DNA from: Microbacterium sp. AG1240
Lineage (GTDB): Bacteria > Actinomycetota > Actinomycetes > Actinomycetales > Microbacteriaceae
Assembly: GCF_003635115.1 (NCBI RefSeq)
Contig: NZ_RBXJ01000001.1
Span: 1,054,001-1,118,000, forward strand
Direction: 5' to 3'
DNA: 64,000 nucleotides
Both the position numbers and the translations under genes were made by a program. Under the pieces are notes generated by a model. The model was given only the letters and a program-made list of their open reading frames with translations. It searched no databases and was not told where the DNA came from. Of the stretch, positions 8,849 through 18,144 are shown piece by piece; the stretch's first letter is position 1; the number at the start of each line of letters is the position of its first letter.

Positions 8849-10063
8849 ATGACCGTGACAGAACCGACGACCAGCGCGAGAACGCTCGTTCTCACCGAGA
8901 CGGTCGACCGATTGTCGACCGCGACGAGCTCCGCTCAGGTCACCGCGATCGTCGCAGCGGCCGTCCGCGCTCTGACCGGGGCGGACGGAGCGACCTTCGT
9001 GCTCCGCGAAGACGACCAGTGCTTCTACGCCGACGAGAACGCGATCGCGCCGCTGTGGAAGGGCAGCCGATTCCCGGTGACCGCGTGTGTGAGCGGGTGG
9101 TCGATGCTGCACCGGCAGACGGTGGTCATCGCCGACATCTACGACGACGACCGCGTTCCGCACGATGCGTACCGACCGACGTTCGTCTCGAGCCTGTGCA
9201 TGGCGCCGATCCGCTCGTCCGACCCGATCGGCGTCCTCGGCGCGTACTGGGCCGAACCCCACGTCGCCGAGCCCGAGGTGGTGCGCCACCTGGAGGTGCT
9301 CGCCAACAGCACCGCGGTGGCTCTGGAGAACCTCGAGCTGCGGGGCGCCATCGCCCGGCGCAGCGCGGAACGCGACCAGGAGGCCGCGCGGGCGGACGAG
9401 CTCGATGCCGCGATGCACTCGCTGGTGCACGACCTGCGCGGGCCCCTCGGCGCGATGATGGGCTTCTCCGAGCTCGTCGCCGACGGCACGGCGACCGACG
9501 TCGCCAGCGCCGCCGCCTACGCCCACTCCGCACTGGGCGCCGGTCAGCGCATGTCGGATCAGATCGACCGGATGCTGTCGGTCTACCGCCTCTCGACCGA
9601 ACCGCTGCACATCGAGCCGGTCGACCTGAGCGCGGTCGCGGAGGGGATCGCCGCCGACCTTCGCGTGCAGGGCCGCGCCGACGGCGTGATCATCGAGATC
9701 GAACCGGCCATCCGCGTCTCGGCGGATCCCGCGATGGTGCACCTGCTGCTCAGCAACCTGTTCGACAACGCGGTGAAGTACACCTCCACGACCGACGACG
9801 CAGCGATCCGTCTGCGCTGCGTCGGGTCGGACGGAGCGTTCCGCACGATCGAGGTGAGCGACAACGGCGTGGGATTCGATGCCACCGACCCCGACCGGGT
9901 CTTCCGCCCGCTCACGCGTCTGCACAGCGCCGACGAGTTTCCCGGCACCGGCCTCGGGCTCGCGTCGGTCTCGAGGATCGTCGCGCTCCACGGCGGGGCG
10001 GTCTCCGCGAGCGGGGCGAAGGGCGTCGGCGCTGCATTCACGTTCTCGCTGCCGACGGCGTGA
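8849..10063 (+). CDS. GAF-domain sensor histidine kinase (orphan)
   Basis: A 404-residue soluble kinase with an N-terminal GAF domain (about 20-165), a HisKA dimerisation helix with phospho-acceptor His194 in SLVHDLRGPLG, and a HATPase_c domain with N-box FDNAVKYTS (about 306), G1 DNGVGFD and G2 GTGLGLA. There are no transmembrane segments, so it senses an intracellular ligand or redox/light cue through GAF. No response regulator lies next to it, making it an orphan. I chose the ATG at 8849, preceded by a run of G that can serve as SD, rather than the TTG at 8831. Confidence 0.9.
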   Translation: MTVTEPTTSARTLVLTETVDRLSTATSSAQVTAIVAAAVRALTGADGATFVLREDDQCFYADENAIAPLWKGSRFPVTACVSGWSMLHRQTVVIADIYDDDRVPHDAYRPTFVSSLCMAPIRSSDPIGVLGAYWAEPHVAEPEVVRHLEVLANSTAVALENLELRGAIARRSAERDQEAARADELDAAMHSLVHDLRGPLGAMMGFSELVADGTATDVASAAAYAHSALGAGQRMSDQIDRMLSVYRLSTEPLHIEPVDLSAVAEGIAADLRVQGRADGVIIEIEPAIRVSADPAMVHLLLSNLFDNAVKYTSTTDDAAIRLRCVGSDGAFRTIEVSDNGVGFDATDPDRVFRPLTRLHSADEFPGTGLGLASVSRIVALHGGAVSASGAKGVGAAFTFSLPTA

Positions 10064-10124
10064 CCGCCGCGGCCCACGGCCGATGGTTCTAGGCTGACCC
10101 CACACGCGGAGGGAGACGCACACG

Positions 10125-11345
10125 GTGTCGATCGATCTGATCTCTCGCCCGGCGGCGCATCCGCCGGCCTCGGAGCTCTGGCCGCACCTCGGCCGAGCCG
10201 TCTCGTCGGTGAGCGGCCCGCTGGCGACCATCCACCTGCCCGCACTCCGGTACAACGCGGCGGATCTGCTCGTGCGGGCAAGCGGCGTACCGGTGCGTGT
10301 CGCGAGCAAGTCGGTCCGGGTGCGTTCGGTGCTCGACGCCGTGCTCTCGGTGCCCGGCTACCGGGGCATTCTCGCCTACACCCTCCCCGAGGCGCTCTGG
10401 CTCGCGGCCGACCACGACGACATCGTGCTGGGGTATCCCACCGTCGACCGGGAGGCCCTCTCGCGACTGACGAAGGACGACGCCGCCGCGTCGCGCATCA
10501 CGCTGATGATCGACGATCCGGCCCAGTTGGATCTCATCGACGCCATCGCGTCGCCGGGCGCGCGAGCACGCATCCGGATCGCGATCGACGCGGATGCTTC
10601 CTGGCGCTCGGCCGTTCTCGGACACATCGGTGTGCACCGTTCGCCCGTGCACGAACCGGCGGAGGTCGTCTCTCTCGCCCGCCGCATCGCCGACCGACCC
10701 GGCTTCGACCTCGTCGGACTGATGATGTACGAGGCGCAGATCGCCGGGCAGGGTGACGACACGGGGATCGCCGACCCCGTGATCCGCTGGATGCAGCGTC
10801 GCTCGGCGGCCGAGCTCCTCGAACGCCGTGGAGCGATCGTGGCAGGCATCCGCGAGGTCGCACCGATCGAGTTCGTCAACGGCGGGGGGACGGGATCCCT
10901 GGAGGAGACGGCCTCCGACACGTCGGTCACCGAGCTGACCGCCGGGAGCGGTCTGCTCGGGGGGCACCTCTTCGACGGGTATCGCGCGTTCCAGCCGGCG
11001 CCGGCCGCGGCCTTCGCACTCGAGGTCGTGCGCAAGCCCCGCCCCGACGTCGTGACGGTGCTCGGCGGCGGGTGGATCGCATCGGGGCCGCCGCTGGCGT
11101 CGCGACAGCCCCGACCGGTGTGGCCCGAAGGGCTGGCCATGTTCTCGCGAGAGGGGGCGGGGGAGGTGCAGACCCCGCTACGGGGCGTCGCCGCGCGGGG
11201 GCTGCGGATCGGAGATCGCGTCTGGTTCCGTCACGCGAAGAGCGGCGAGCTCGCAGAACGGGTCGACCGCTACCTCCTCGTGGAGGACGACCGCATCGAG
11301 GGTGAGGCGCTCACCTACCGCGGCGAGGGGATGACGTTCCTGTGA
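10125..11345 (+). CDS. PLP-dependent amino acid deaminase/aldolase (alanine racemase N-fold)
   Basis: A 406-residue fold-type III PLP enzyme resembling D-threonine aldolase and D-serine dehydratase. The N-terminal alanine-racemase-like barrel holds the PLP lysine Lys62 in VASKSVRVRS, and the C-terminal D-serine-dehydratase-like domain has GGGWIASGPP and a metal-binding HAKSGE segment. It probably acts on D-hydroxy-amino acids. The GTG follows a strong SD (GGAGGGAG). The next gene, an FAD-dependent lactone oxidase, overlaps it by GTGA, so the two are co-translated and may share a degradative pathway. Confidence 0.85.
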   Translation: MSIDLISRPAAHPPASELWPHLGRAVSSVSGPLATIHLPALRYNAADLLVRASGVPVRVASKSVRVRSVLDAVLSVPGYRGILAYTLPEALWLAADHDDIVLGYPTVDREALSRLTKDDAAASRITLMIDDPAQLDLIDAIASPGARARIRIAIDADASWRSAVLGHIGVHRSPVHEPAEVVSLARRIADRPGFDLVGLMMYEAQIAGQGDDTGIADPVIRWMQRRSAAELLERRGAIVAGIREVAPIEFVNGGGTGSLEETASDTSVTELTAGSGLLGGHLFDGYRAFQPAPAAAFALEVVRKPRPDVVTVLGGGWIASGPPLASRQPRPVWPEGLAMFSREGAGEVQTPLRGVAARGLRIGDRVWFRHAKSGELAERVDRYLLVEDDRIEGEALTYRGEGMTFL

Positions 11346-12655
11346 CCCGTCCGGGTGGCGTCTGGCGCAACTGGGGGCGCTCGCAGAAGGTCCGGCCCCA
11401 TCGCATCGAGTTCCCCGTCGACGAGGGTGCGGTCCGCCGCGCCGTGGCCGCCGCATCCGCCCGTTCCCTCACCGTGAAGGCCGTCGGCGCCGGGCACAGC
11501 TTCTCGGGCATCGCCGTTGCGGCGGGCATCATGCTCGACCTGCGCGATCTGAGAGGCCTGATCGCCGTCGACCGCGAACGCGGACGCGTGCGTCTGCGCG
11601 CCGGAACGCGCCTGTGGGAGATTCCCGCCATCCTGGCACCCTACGCACTGGCGATGCCGAACCTCGGTGACATCGATCGGCAGACCGTCGCCGGAGCCAT
11701 CTCGACCGGCACGCACGGGACGGGTCTGCGCTTCGGCGGCATCTCGACGCAGGTGGTCGGCGCGACCCTCGTCACCGCCGACGGCGAGCTGCTGCGCGTG
11801 GACGACGAGAGCAATCCGGAGCTGCTCCCGGCCGTCGCGGTGGGGCTGGGTGCGCTCGGGATCCTCGTCGACGTGACGCTGCAGTGCGTGCCCGCATTCG
11901 TGCTCGACGCCACCGAGCGCCTCGAACCGCTCGACGACGTCACCGGCGTTCTCCGCGATCGGGTCGGCGCGGCCGACCACTTCGAGTTCTACTGGTTCCC
12001 CCACACCGACGATGCCGTGACGAAGGAGAACGTGCGGTTGCCGCAGGGGAGTCCCACCCGTCCGATCCCGCCGTTGCGGCGGTGGGTCGACGAGTCGCTT
12101 CTCGCGAACGGCGTCTACCGAGCGACGTGCGCGGTGGGCACGGTGGTGCCCGCGACGGTTCCGCCGGTGGCGCGTGTCGCCAGCGCGCTGATGGGCGGTC
12201 GCACCTACGCGGACCGTTCGCACCGCGTCTTCACGCAATCGCGCACCGTGCGGTTCCGCGAGATGGAGTACGCGGTCGGCCTCGACGACCTGACCGCGGC
12301 GTTCGCCGCCGTGCGCGATCTCGTGAGCGAGCGCGGATGGCGCATCTCCTTCCCCGTGGAGGTGCGCGTGGCGGCCGCCGACGACCTGTGGTTGTCGACG
12401 GCGTCGGGGAGGGAGAGCGGGTACATCGCCGTCCACCGGTACTGGCGGGAAGATCCCACCGAGTATTTCGAGGCGGTCGGCGAGGTCATGCGCGGTTTCT
12501 CCGGACGACCGCACTGGGGCAAGGAGCACGCGCTCGGAGCCGGCGAGCTCCGCGCGCTCTACCCGCGATTCGACGACTTCCTGGCGGTGCGGGATCGGCT
12601 GGATCCGGATCGGCTCTTCGCCAATCCCTATCTGGCCCGCGTGCTCGGTGAGTAA
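11342..12655 (+). CDS. D-arabinono-1,4-lactone oxidase / L-gulonolactone oxidase family protein
   Basis: A 437-residue flavoprotein of the vanillyl-alcohol-oxidase superfamily. The FAD-binding_4 domain starts with VGAGHSFSGIA, and ISTGTHGTG is the second FAD contact. The C-terminal ALO domain ends with the HWGKEHAL motif (HWxK) typical of aldonolactone oxidases. It would oxidise a sugar lactone or polyol with oxygen or another acceptor. The His in GHS aligns with the site of covalent FAD attachment in some relatives. The GTG start is coupled to the upstream PLP enzyme. Confidence 0.88.
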   Translation: MTRPGGVWRNWGRSQKVRPHRIEFPVDEGAVRRAVAAASARSLTVKAVGAGHSFSGIAVAAGIMLDLRDLRGLIAVDRERGRVRLRAGTRLWEIPAILAPYALAMPNLGDIDRQTVAGAISTGTHGTGLRFGGISTQVVGATLVTADGELLRVDDESNPELLPAVAVGLGALGILVDVTLQCVPAFVLDATERLEPLDDVTGVLRDRVGAADHFEFYWFPHTDDAVTKENVRLPQGSPTRPIPPLRRWVDESLLANGVYRATCAVGTVVPATVPPVARVASALMGGRTYADRSHRVFTQSRTVRFREMEYAVGLDDLTAAFAAVRDLVSERGWRISFPVEVRVAAADDLWLSTASGRESGYIAVHRYWREDPTEYFEAVGEVMRGFSGRPHWGKEHALGAGELRALYPRFDDFLAVRDRLDPDRLFANPYLARVLGE

Positions 12656-12701
12656 GCCCTGAGAGGCGGGGTCGGGAGTCTTTCGCGGCGACCGCCACGG
12701 T

Positions 12702-12707
12702 TAGGAT
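12702..12707 (+). promoter_or_regulatory. Putative -10 of the lemA gene
   Basis: TAGGAT lies about 30 nt before the ATG at 12738, with an SD-like GGAGAA between them. Confidence 0.45.
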
Positions 12708-12737
12708 GAGGAAAATCGTCGAACGGAGAACCCGGCA

Positions 12738-13307
12738 ATGTGGGAATGGCTCATCCCCGTCTTGGCCGTCGTCGCCCTCGTGGCCATCGGCGGAATCTAC
12801 CTGTGGGCGACCTATAACTCGCTGGTCCAGCTCAACGTCCGCGTCGACGAGGCGTGGAGCGACATCACCGTGCAGCTCAAGCGCAGAGCCGACCTGCTGC
12901 CGAACCTCATCGAGGCGGTGAAGGGCTACGCGGCCCACGAGAAGGCCGTGTTCGAGAACGTCACGCGGGCGCGCGCAGAGACCCTGTCGGCGACCGGGCC
13001 GGCCGAGGCCGGCGTGGCGGAAGGGCACATGCAACAGGCCCTGAAATCGATCTTCGCGGTGGCCGAGGCCTACCCCCAGCTGCAGGCGAGCCAGAACTTC
13101 CTGCACCTGCAGCAGTCGATCGTCGACACGGAAGACAAGATCCAGGCATCGCGCCGGTTCTACAACGGCGGCGTTCGCGAGCTCAACACCAAGGTCAAGG
13201 TCTTCCCGAACAACCTCTTCGCCCGCCGCCTCGGGTTCTCCGAGCGCGAGTTCTTCGAAGTGGTCGACGGCGCGGCCATCTCCGAGCCGCCCCGCGTGCA
13301 GTTCTGA
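12738..13307 (+). CDS. lemA: LemA family protein
   Basis: A 189-residue LemA protein: an N-terminal transmembrane helix (about 5-25) leads straight into the conserved segment YNSLVQLNVRVDEAWSDI, a long helical bundle (about 30-165) and the terminal FSEREFFEV motif. Members are membrane-anchored with the bundle probably outside, and they often pair with TPM-domain or DUF2207 proteins. No such partner is adjacent here. Function in the cell is not established. It ends 4 bp from the convergent glycosylase gene. Confidence 0.92.
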   Translation: MWEWLIPVLAVVALVAIGGIYLWATYNSLVQLNVRVDEAWSDITVQLKRRADLLPNLIEAVKGYAAHEKAVFENVTRARAETLSATGPAEAGVAEGHMQQALKSIFAVAEAYPQLQASQNFLHLQQSIVDTEDKIQASRRFYNGGVRELNTKVKVFPNNLFARRLGFSEREFFEVVDGAAISEPPRVQF

Positions 13308-13311
13308 CGCG

Positions 13312-14592
13312 TCAGAGTCGGGGTTCTTCCGGGGCGAGCGCGACGGACTCGAGGGTCGTCGTCCGCTCGTGCCGATCTGCGCCGGGAATCGCTCGTGCGA
13401 GGTCGTCGACGGCATCGCCCCATCGTGAGACCGACACCCGTTCGAGCCCCTGCCACGCGGCGGCCAGGCGTATCTCGGCGGCGATGCGGTCGGCGGCGTC
13501 GGAGGGTCGCCGGTGCTCCCACCAGGCGGATTGCACGAGAAGGGTGCTCGAGGCTCGATCAGCCTTGAGATCGATGCGTCCGACGATGTCGTCACCGACG
13601 AGCACCGGCAGGGAGTAGTAGCCGTACCGGCGTTGCGGCGCCGGCGTGTAGATCTCGATGCGGTACTCGAAGTCGAAGAGACGCTCCGCGCGATCGCGGA
13701 ACCACACCACCGGGTCGAACGGGGTGAGGATCGCCGCTCCGGTCAGGCGACGCGGCAGCACCGCATCGCGGTGGAGCCACGCCTTCGCGGGGCGCCCGCC
13801 GGTCTCCCACCCCTCGACGGTCACACGCTGCAGCTCGCCCTGGTCGGTGAGCTCGTCGAGTGCGCCCAGCACGGCCCGGCGATCACGGATGCGCCAGTAG
13901 TCGGCGAGGTCGGATGCTGTCGCCACGCCGTAGGCGCGGGCTGCGCGCCGCACCAACTCCCGGATGGCGTCGGGCCGCGCCACGGGCGATGCGAGAACGG
14001 AGGCGGGGATCACCTGCTCGGCGAGCGCGTAGCGACGTTCGAATCCTCGTCGCCCCGCGATGGCGACGTCGCCGACGAGCCATAGGTACTCGAGGGCGAG
14101 CTTGACGTCGTTCCAGCCCCACCACGGGCCGCGCTGACCGCCCGCGGCATCGTGTTCGATCTCGGCCGGCCGCAGCGGACCGCGAGAAACCAGCTCGGCC
14201 CGCACCCACTCGACGATCTCGGAATGCGTGGCCATCCACGCGTCGGCCTTCTCGGCGTACTTGGCGCGGTGGTCGTCCATCCGGAAGCGGAACAGGCCCC
14301 AGTCATCGGCGGGGATGAACGCTGCGACGTGCGCCCAGAACTCGACGTACGGAGGTCTGCGCGAGAACAGCAGGCGATCGAGCAGGGCGGTGTCGTACGC
14401 GCCCAGCCGGGAGAAGAGCGGCATGTAGTGCGAACGGGCGAAGACGTTGACCGAATCGATCTGCAGGGTCGCCATGCGCGCGAGGGCGCCGTTGAGCTGC
14501 CGCGTGCCGACCGTCTCGGGTCGCGGGCGCGCGAACCCCTGGGCGGCGAGGGCGATGCGACGTGCTTCAGCTCGTCCGAGGGTCTGTCTCAC
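13312..14592 (-). CDS. YcaQ/AlkX-type winged-helix DNA glycosylase
   Basis: A 426-residue member of the HTH_42 (COG3214) superfamily of DNA glycosylases built from tandem winged helices. The catalytic QxD motif is visible as Gln44-Ile45-Asp46 in LQIDSVNV, as in the YcaQ/AlkX branch, rather than the QxQ of Streptomyces AlkZ. AlkX enzymes unhook interstrand crosslinks and excise bulky alkyl adducts. Other family segments are RPPYVEFWAH and the C-terminal YGYYSLPVLVGD. The GTG start is leaderless-like, with TAGGCT (minus strand 14604-14599) ending 6 nt upstream. Confidence 0.87.
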   Translation of the reverse strand: MRQTLGRAEARRIALAAQGFARPRPETVGTRQLNGALARMATLQIDSVNVFARSHYMPLFSRLGAYDTALLDRLLFSRRPPYVEFWAHVAAFIPADDWGLFRFRMDDHRAKYAEKADAWMATHSEIVEWVRAELVSRGPLRPAEIEHDAAGGQRGPWWGWNDVKLALEYLWLVGDVAIAGRRGFERRYALAEQVIPASVLASPVARPDAIRELVRRAARAYGVATASDLADYWRIRDRRAVLGALDELTDQGELQRVTVEGWETGGRPAKAWLHRDAVLPRRLTGAAILTPFDPVVWFRDRAERLFDFEYRIEIYTPAPQRRYGYYSLPVLVGDDIVGRIDLKADRASSTLLVQSAWWEHRRPSDAADRIAAEIRLAAAWQGLERVSVSRWGDAVDDLARAIPGADRHERTTTLESVALAPEEPRL

Positions 14593-14598
14593 CGAGTC

Positions 14599-14604
14599 AG
14601 CCTA
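14599..14604 (-). promoter_or_regulatory. Leaderless -10 of the glycosylase gene
   Basis: On the minus strand TAGGCT ends 6 nt before the GTG at 14592. It is divergent from the AI-2E promoter 54 bp away. Confidence 0.5.
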
Positions 14605-14657
14605 TTGATGGCCACCGACACCGCGGCGGCCATGCCCGCCGCGGAATGCCCCGAGCC

Positions 14658-14663
14658 TAGACT
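14658..14663 (+). promoter_or_regulatory. Leaderless -10 of the AI-2E transporter operon
   Basis: TAGACT ends 6 nt before the ATG at 14670, and there is no SD. Confidence 0.5.
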
Positions 14664-14669
14664 GAGTGG

Positions 14670-15860
14670 ATGAGCGATCCCGCCCCCGAATCCCGCGGTT
14701 CGTTCCTCGACGCGCTGCGTCGCCGCACGGTCACGATCGATGCCCCGAGCGCCGTGCCGAACGCCCTGCGCATCGCGACCTCCTACGCGTGGCGGCTGCT
14801 GGTGCTCGCCGCCGCGATCGGCGTCGTGATCTGGCTGGTGATCCAGCTCAAGCTGCTGGTCATCCCGCTGCTGATCGCGATCCTCATCACGGCCCTGACC
14901 TGGCCCGCGTTCACCTTCGTGCTGCGCCATCGCTGGCCGCGATGGCTCGCCATCGTCGTGACGGTGCTCGGCACCATCGCGATCGTCGGCGGACTGTTCT
15001 GGGTCGCCGTGTGGCAGATCACCCGCGACTTCCGCTCGGTGCAGGAGCGCACCGTCGCGTCGGCCGAGCAGTTCCGCCAGTTCCTCATCGACGGCCCGCT
15101 GCATCTGACGGCGGCCCAGATCGACGACGGGCTCGCGCAGGCGATCGACTTCGCGCAGCAGCAGGCCCAGGTGCTCTGGACCGGCGCGCTCGCCGTCGGC
15201 AGCACCGTCGGGCACGTGGTCACCGGACTCCTACTGACCATCTTCATCCTCCTGTGCATCCTGGCCGACGGCGCACGCATCTGGCAGTGGACGACGCGCC
15301 TGTTCCCGAAAGACGCCCGTCCGGCCGTCGACGGTGCCGGACGCGCGGGCTGGCGCACCGTCGTGACATACGCGCGGACGCAGCTGCTCGTCGCCACGAT
15401 CGACGCGGTCGGCATCGGCCTCAGCGCCTTCTTCCTGGGCGTGCCGCTGGCCATCCCGATCGGCGTGCTCGTCTTCCTGGGTGCCTTCATCCCGTTCGTC
15501 GGCGCCGTCCTCACGGGTGCCGTCGCCGTGTTCATCGCCCTCGTCTACAACGGGCCGTGGATCGCCCTGTGGATGCTCATCTTCGTGCTGCTCGTGCAGC
15601 AGATCGAGAGCCACATCCTGCAGCCGATCCTGATGGGCTCGGCGGTGAAGGTGCACCCGCTCGCGGTCGTGCTGGTCGTGGCCGGTGGCGCCATGGTCGG
15701 CGGTATCCCCGGGGCCCTGTTCGCGGTTCCGCTCGCGGCGTTCGTGAACGTCGTCGCGGTCTACCTGTCGTCACGGGCCTGGACGACCGCGGGCGAGCAG
15801 CCCCTCACGGGAGATCTGATCTGGAGCACCGTGCCACGCAAAGAGAGAAAAAAGGCATGA
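14670..15860 (+). CDS. AI-2E family transporter (TqsA-like permease)
   Basis: A 396-residue integral membrane protein of the AI-2E exporter superfamily (PF01594). Two closely spaced N-terminal helices (about 45-85), one near 95-115, then a soluble-looking central stretch and five hydrophobic segments from about 180 to 375 give the usual topology. Members export diverse small molecules or act as Na+/H+ antiporters; the name from AI-2 should not be taken as the substrate. Its TGA overlaps the ATG of the threonine deaminase gene. Confidence 0.88.
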   Translation: MSDPAPESRGSFLDALRRRTVTIDAPSAVPNALRIATSYAWRLLVLAAAIGVVIWLVIQLKLLVIPLLIAILITALTWPAFTFVLRHRWPRWLAIVVTVLGTIAIVGGLFWVAVWQITRDFRSVQERTVASAEQFRQFLIDGPLHLTAAQIDDGLAQAIDFAQQQAQVLWTGALAVGSTVGHVVTGLLLTIFILLCILADGARIWQWTTRLFPKDARPAVDGAGRAGWRTVVTYARTQLLVATIDAVGIGLSAFFLGVPLAIPIGVLVFLGAFIPFVGAVLTGAVAVFIALVYNGPWIALWMLIFVLLVQQIESHILQPILMGSAVKVHPLAVVLVVAGGAMVGGIPGALFAVPLAAFVNVVAVYLSSRAWTTAGEQPLTGDLIWSTVPRKERKKA

Positions 15861-17083
15861 CCGATCCCACCCTGGCCGAGTTCGAAGACGCGGCCGCCTC
15901 CCTTCGCGGCATCATCACGCGCACCCCGCTCGACCAGTCGCAGCACCTCAGCGACCTCCTCGACGTGCCGGTGCATCTCAAGCTCGAGAACCTGCAGCGC
16001 ACCGGTTCGTTCAAGATCCGGGGGGCCACCTACCGCCTGTCGCGTCTCACGGCCGACGAGCGTGCGCGCGGCGTCGTCGCCGCGTCGGCGGGGAATCACG
16101 CTCAGGGCGTCGCTCTCGCGGCCCAGCAGCTCGGCATCCCGGCGACGATCTTCATGCCGCTGGGCGTGCCGTTGCCGAAACTGCTGGCAACTCGGGGGTA
16201 CGGCGCCGAGGTGATCCTCGAGGGCGACACGGTCGAGACGCCGCTGCGACTCGCGGCGGAGTTCGCCGAGAAGACCGGTGCGGTGCTCATCCACCCCTTC
16301 GATCACCGCGACATCGTCGTCGGCCAGGGAACGCTCGGTCTCGAGCTCATGGAAGACCTCCCCGACCTCGAGACCGTCATCGTCGGTATCGGCGGGGGAG
16401 GCCTCGCGGCCGGAGTGGCCGCCGCCGTCAAGGCTCGCGCCGCCGCCGAAGGCCGCACCGTACGGGTCATCGGGGTGCAGGCCGAGAACTCGGCCGCGTA
16501 CCCGTCGTCACTCGCCGCGGGGCGTCCGCTCCAGGTCGAGACCCGACCGACCATCGCCGACGGCATCGCGGTCGCACGCCCCGGCGACCTGCCGTTCGCC
16601 CTCATCAGCAAGCACCTCGACGACGTGGTCACCGTGACCGAAGACGACATCGCCCGTGCGCTCCTCGTACTCCTCGAGCGCGCGAAGCAGGTGGTCGAGC
16701 CGGCCGGTGCGGTCGGGGTCGCGGCGATCCTGGCCGGGAAGGTCACCGCCTCCGGCCCGTCCGTGTCGATCCTGTCGGGCGGCAACATCGATCCGCTGCT
16801 GCTGCAGCGCGTCGTCGCGCACGGGCTCGCAGCATCCGGTCGCTACATGACCCTGCGCATCCCGCTGCCCGATCGTCCGGGGCAGCTCGCGCGGGTGTCG
16901 GAGCTGCTCGCCCAGGTCGGGGCGAACGTGGTCGAGGTGATGCACACCCGACACGGTCAGGGCATGCAGATCAGCGAGGTGGTGCTGCAGCTGAGCGTCG
17001 AGACCCGGGGTGAGGACCACCGCGGTCTCGTGATCAGCACGCTCGAAGAGGCGGGGTTCACCGCTACCGTCTCGCGCGACTGA
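15857..17083 (+). CDS. ilvA: Threonine ammonia-lyase (threonine deaminase)
   Basis: A 408-residue PLP enzyme that deaminates threonine to 2-oxobutyrate, entering isoleucine synthesis or catabolism. PLP lysine Lys53 is in GSFKIRGA, the phosphate-binding loop GGGGLAAG is near 178, and a single C-terminal ACT domain (about 332-402) probably binds an effector. The one-ACT, about 400-residue form is common in actinobacteria and differs from E. coli IlvA, which is longer. Its start ATG overlaps the exporter stop (ATGA), suggesting the exporter handles a related metabolite. Confidence 0.92.
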   Translation: MTDPTLAEFEDAAASLRGIITRTPLDQSQHLSDLLDVPVHLKLENLQRTGSFKIRGATYRLSRLTADERARGVVAASAGNHAQGVALAAQQLGIPATIFMPLGVPLPKLLATRGYGAEVILEGDTVETPLRLAAEFAEKTGAVLIHPFDHRDIVVGQGTLGLELMEDLPDLETVIVGIGGGGLAAGVAAAVKARAAAEGRTVRVIGVQAENSAAYPSSLAAGRPLQVETRPTIADGIAVARPGDLPFALISKHLDDVVTVTEDDIARALLVLLERAKQVVEPAGAVGVAAILAGKVTASGPSVSILSGGNIDPLLLQRVVAHGLAASGRYMTLRIPLPDRPGQLARVSELLAQVGANVVEVMHTRHGQGMQISEVVLQLSVETRGEDHRGLVISTLEEAGFTATVSRD

Positions 17084-17092
17084 GGGCGGGGC

Positions 17093-17584
17093 CTACTCGC
17101 CGGAGTAGGTCTCGACCTTCACGACCTCGACCGGGATCTCGCGGCCGTTGGGGGCGGTGTACGACACCTTCGCTCCCTCGCTCTGGCCGAGGATCGCAGC
17201 TCCGAGCGGGGAGGCCTCGCTGTACACGTCGAGTTCGGAGTCGACCGCGATCTCGCGGTTGCCGAGCAGGAACCGCTCTTCGCCTCCCGCGACGATAGCG
17301 GTGACGATCGTTCCCGACTCGACCACGCCGTGGCTCTGCGGTGCTTCGCCGACCGTGGCGTCTTTCAGCAGCGCCTTCAGGGTGCGGATGCGTGCTTCCT
17401 GCTTGCCCTGCTCGTCCTTCGCGGCGTGGTAGCCGCCGTTCTCCTTGAGGTCGCCCTCTTCGCGAGCCGACTCGATGCGCTTGGCGATCTCTTCGCGGCC
17501 GGTCGTCGACAGGTGTTCGAGCTCATTGGCGAGGCGGTCGTAGGCATCCTGGGTGAGGAACGTCACCGGGGCGTCGCTGGACAC
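17093..17584 (-). CDS. greA: Transcription elongation factor GreA
   Basis: A 163-residue GreA: an N-terminal antiparallel coiled coil with the acidic tip sequence REEGDLKENGGYHAAKDEQG (about 40-60) that enters the RNA polymerase secondary channel to stimulate cleavage of backtracked RNA, and a C-terminal FKBP-like domain ending with the family's KVSYTAPNGR segment. The GTG start follows a clear AAGGAG SD. It lies downstream of DUF4307 on the same strand, the same pairing as M. tuberculosis Rv1080c-Rv1081c, with a hairpin between the two. Confidence 0.97.
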   Translation of the reverse strand: MSSDAPVTFLTQDAYDRLANELEHLSTTGREEIAKRIESAREEGDLKENGGYHAAKDEQGKQEARIRTLKALLKDATVGEAPQSHGVVESGTIVTAIVAGGEERFLLGNREIAVDSELDVYSEASPLGAAILGQSEGAKVSYTAPNGREIPVEVVKVETYSGE

Positions 17585-17630
17585 GGTCGGTCTCCTTGGT
17601 CGTCGTGGAGCGCCGATATCGACGCCCGCA

Positions 17631-17670
17631 ATTCGAAACGCCCCGGCATCGGCCAGGGCGTCGATCGAAT
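17631..17670 (-). terminator. Hairpin between DUF4307 and greA
   Basis: Outer arms ATTCGA/TCGAAT and inner arms CGCCC/GGGCG form an interrupted stem. It may terminate or attenuate DUF4307 transcription before greA. Confidence 0.45.
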
Positions 17671-17683
17671 GTGGGTCCTGAGT

Positions 17684-18076
17684 TTACGTGACCCAGCAGC
17701 TGTTGACCAAACCATTGGTCGCCAGGGCGACCGTCGGGATCTCCTCCGAGAACGCCCGCGCGTGCGAGTCGACCGCGGGGTACTCCACGACCCGCCAGCC
17801 CACGATCCCGTGCTCCTCGTCCTGTGCCTCCAGCACGCACGCGACCCCGCGGCCCGGGGGAGAGGTGATCTGGAAGGTCACCGAGACCGTGTGCGCGTCG
17901 ACGACCTCGAAGGCGGTGAGGTCGTCGTCGATCTCGTCGATCGAGCGGGCCACCGTGCCCCAGCCGACCCATCCGATCAGCCCGACCGCGACGGCTCCGA
18001 CGACGATCCAGCCGGCAGCCCGCCGTCCGCCGGAGCGTCGCCGTCCGTATCGTTCGTCGAGCATCTGCTGGGTCAT
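17684..18076 (-). CDS. DUF4307 domain-containing membrane protein
   Basis: A 130-residue protein with a short basic cytoplasmic N-terminus, one transmembrane helix (about 22-42) and an extracytoplasmic beta-rich domain containing a Cys in GVACVLEAQ and another near the end (NSCWVT), possibly forming a disulfide. DUF4307 is an actinobacterial family without known function that accompanies greA and, in many relatives, the mycothiol S-conjugate amidase gene mca. Here mca is absent; the next gene upstream, on the opposite strand, is a small membrane protein. The SD GAGG precedes the ATG. Confidence 0.85.
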   Translation of the reverse strand: MTQQMLDERYGRRRSGGRRAAGWIVVGAVAVGLIGWVGWGTVARSIDEIDDDLTAFEVVDAHTVSVTFQITSPPGRGVACVLEAQDEEHGIVGWRVVEYPAVDSHARAFSEEIPTVALATNGLVNSCWVT

Positions 18077-18144
18077 CGCTACCTCGGGTCGGAACTAGGC
18101 TGGAAGTCCAGGTTAAGCGCTCCCGCGCAGAACGAGGATGTGTG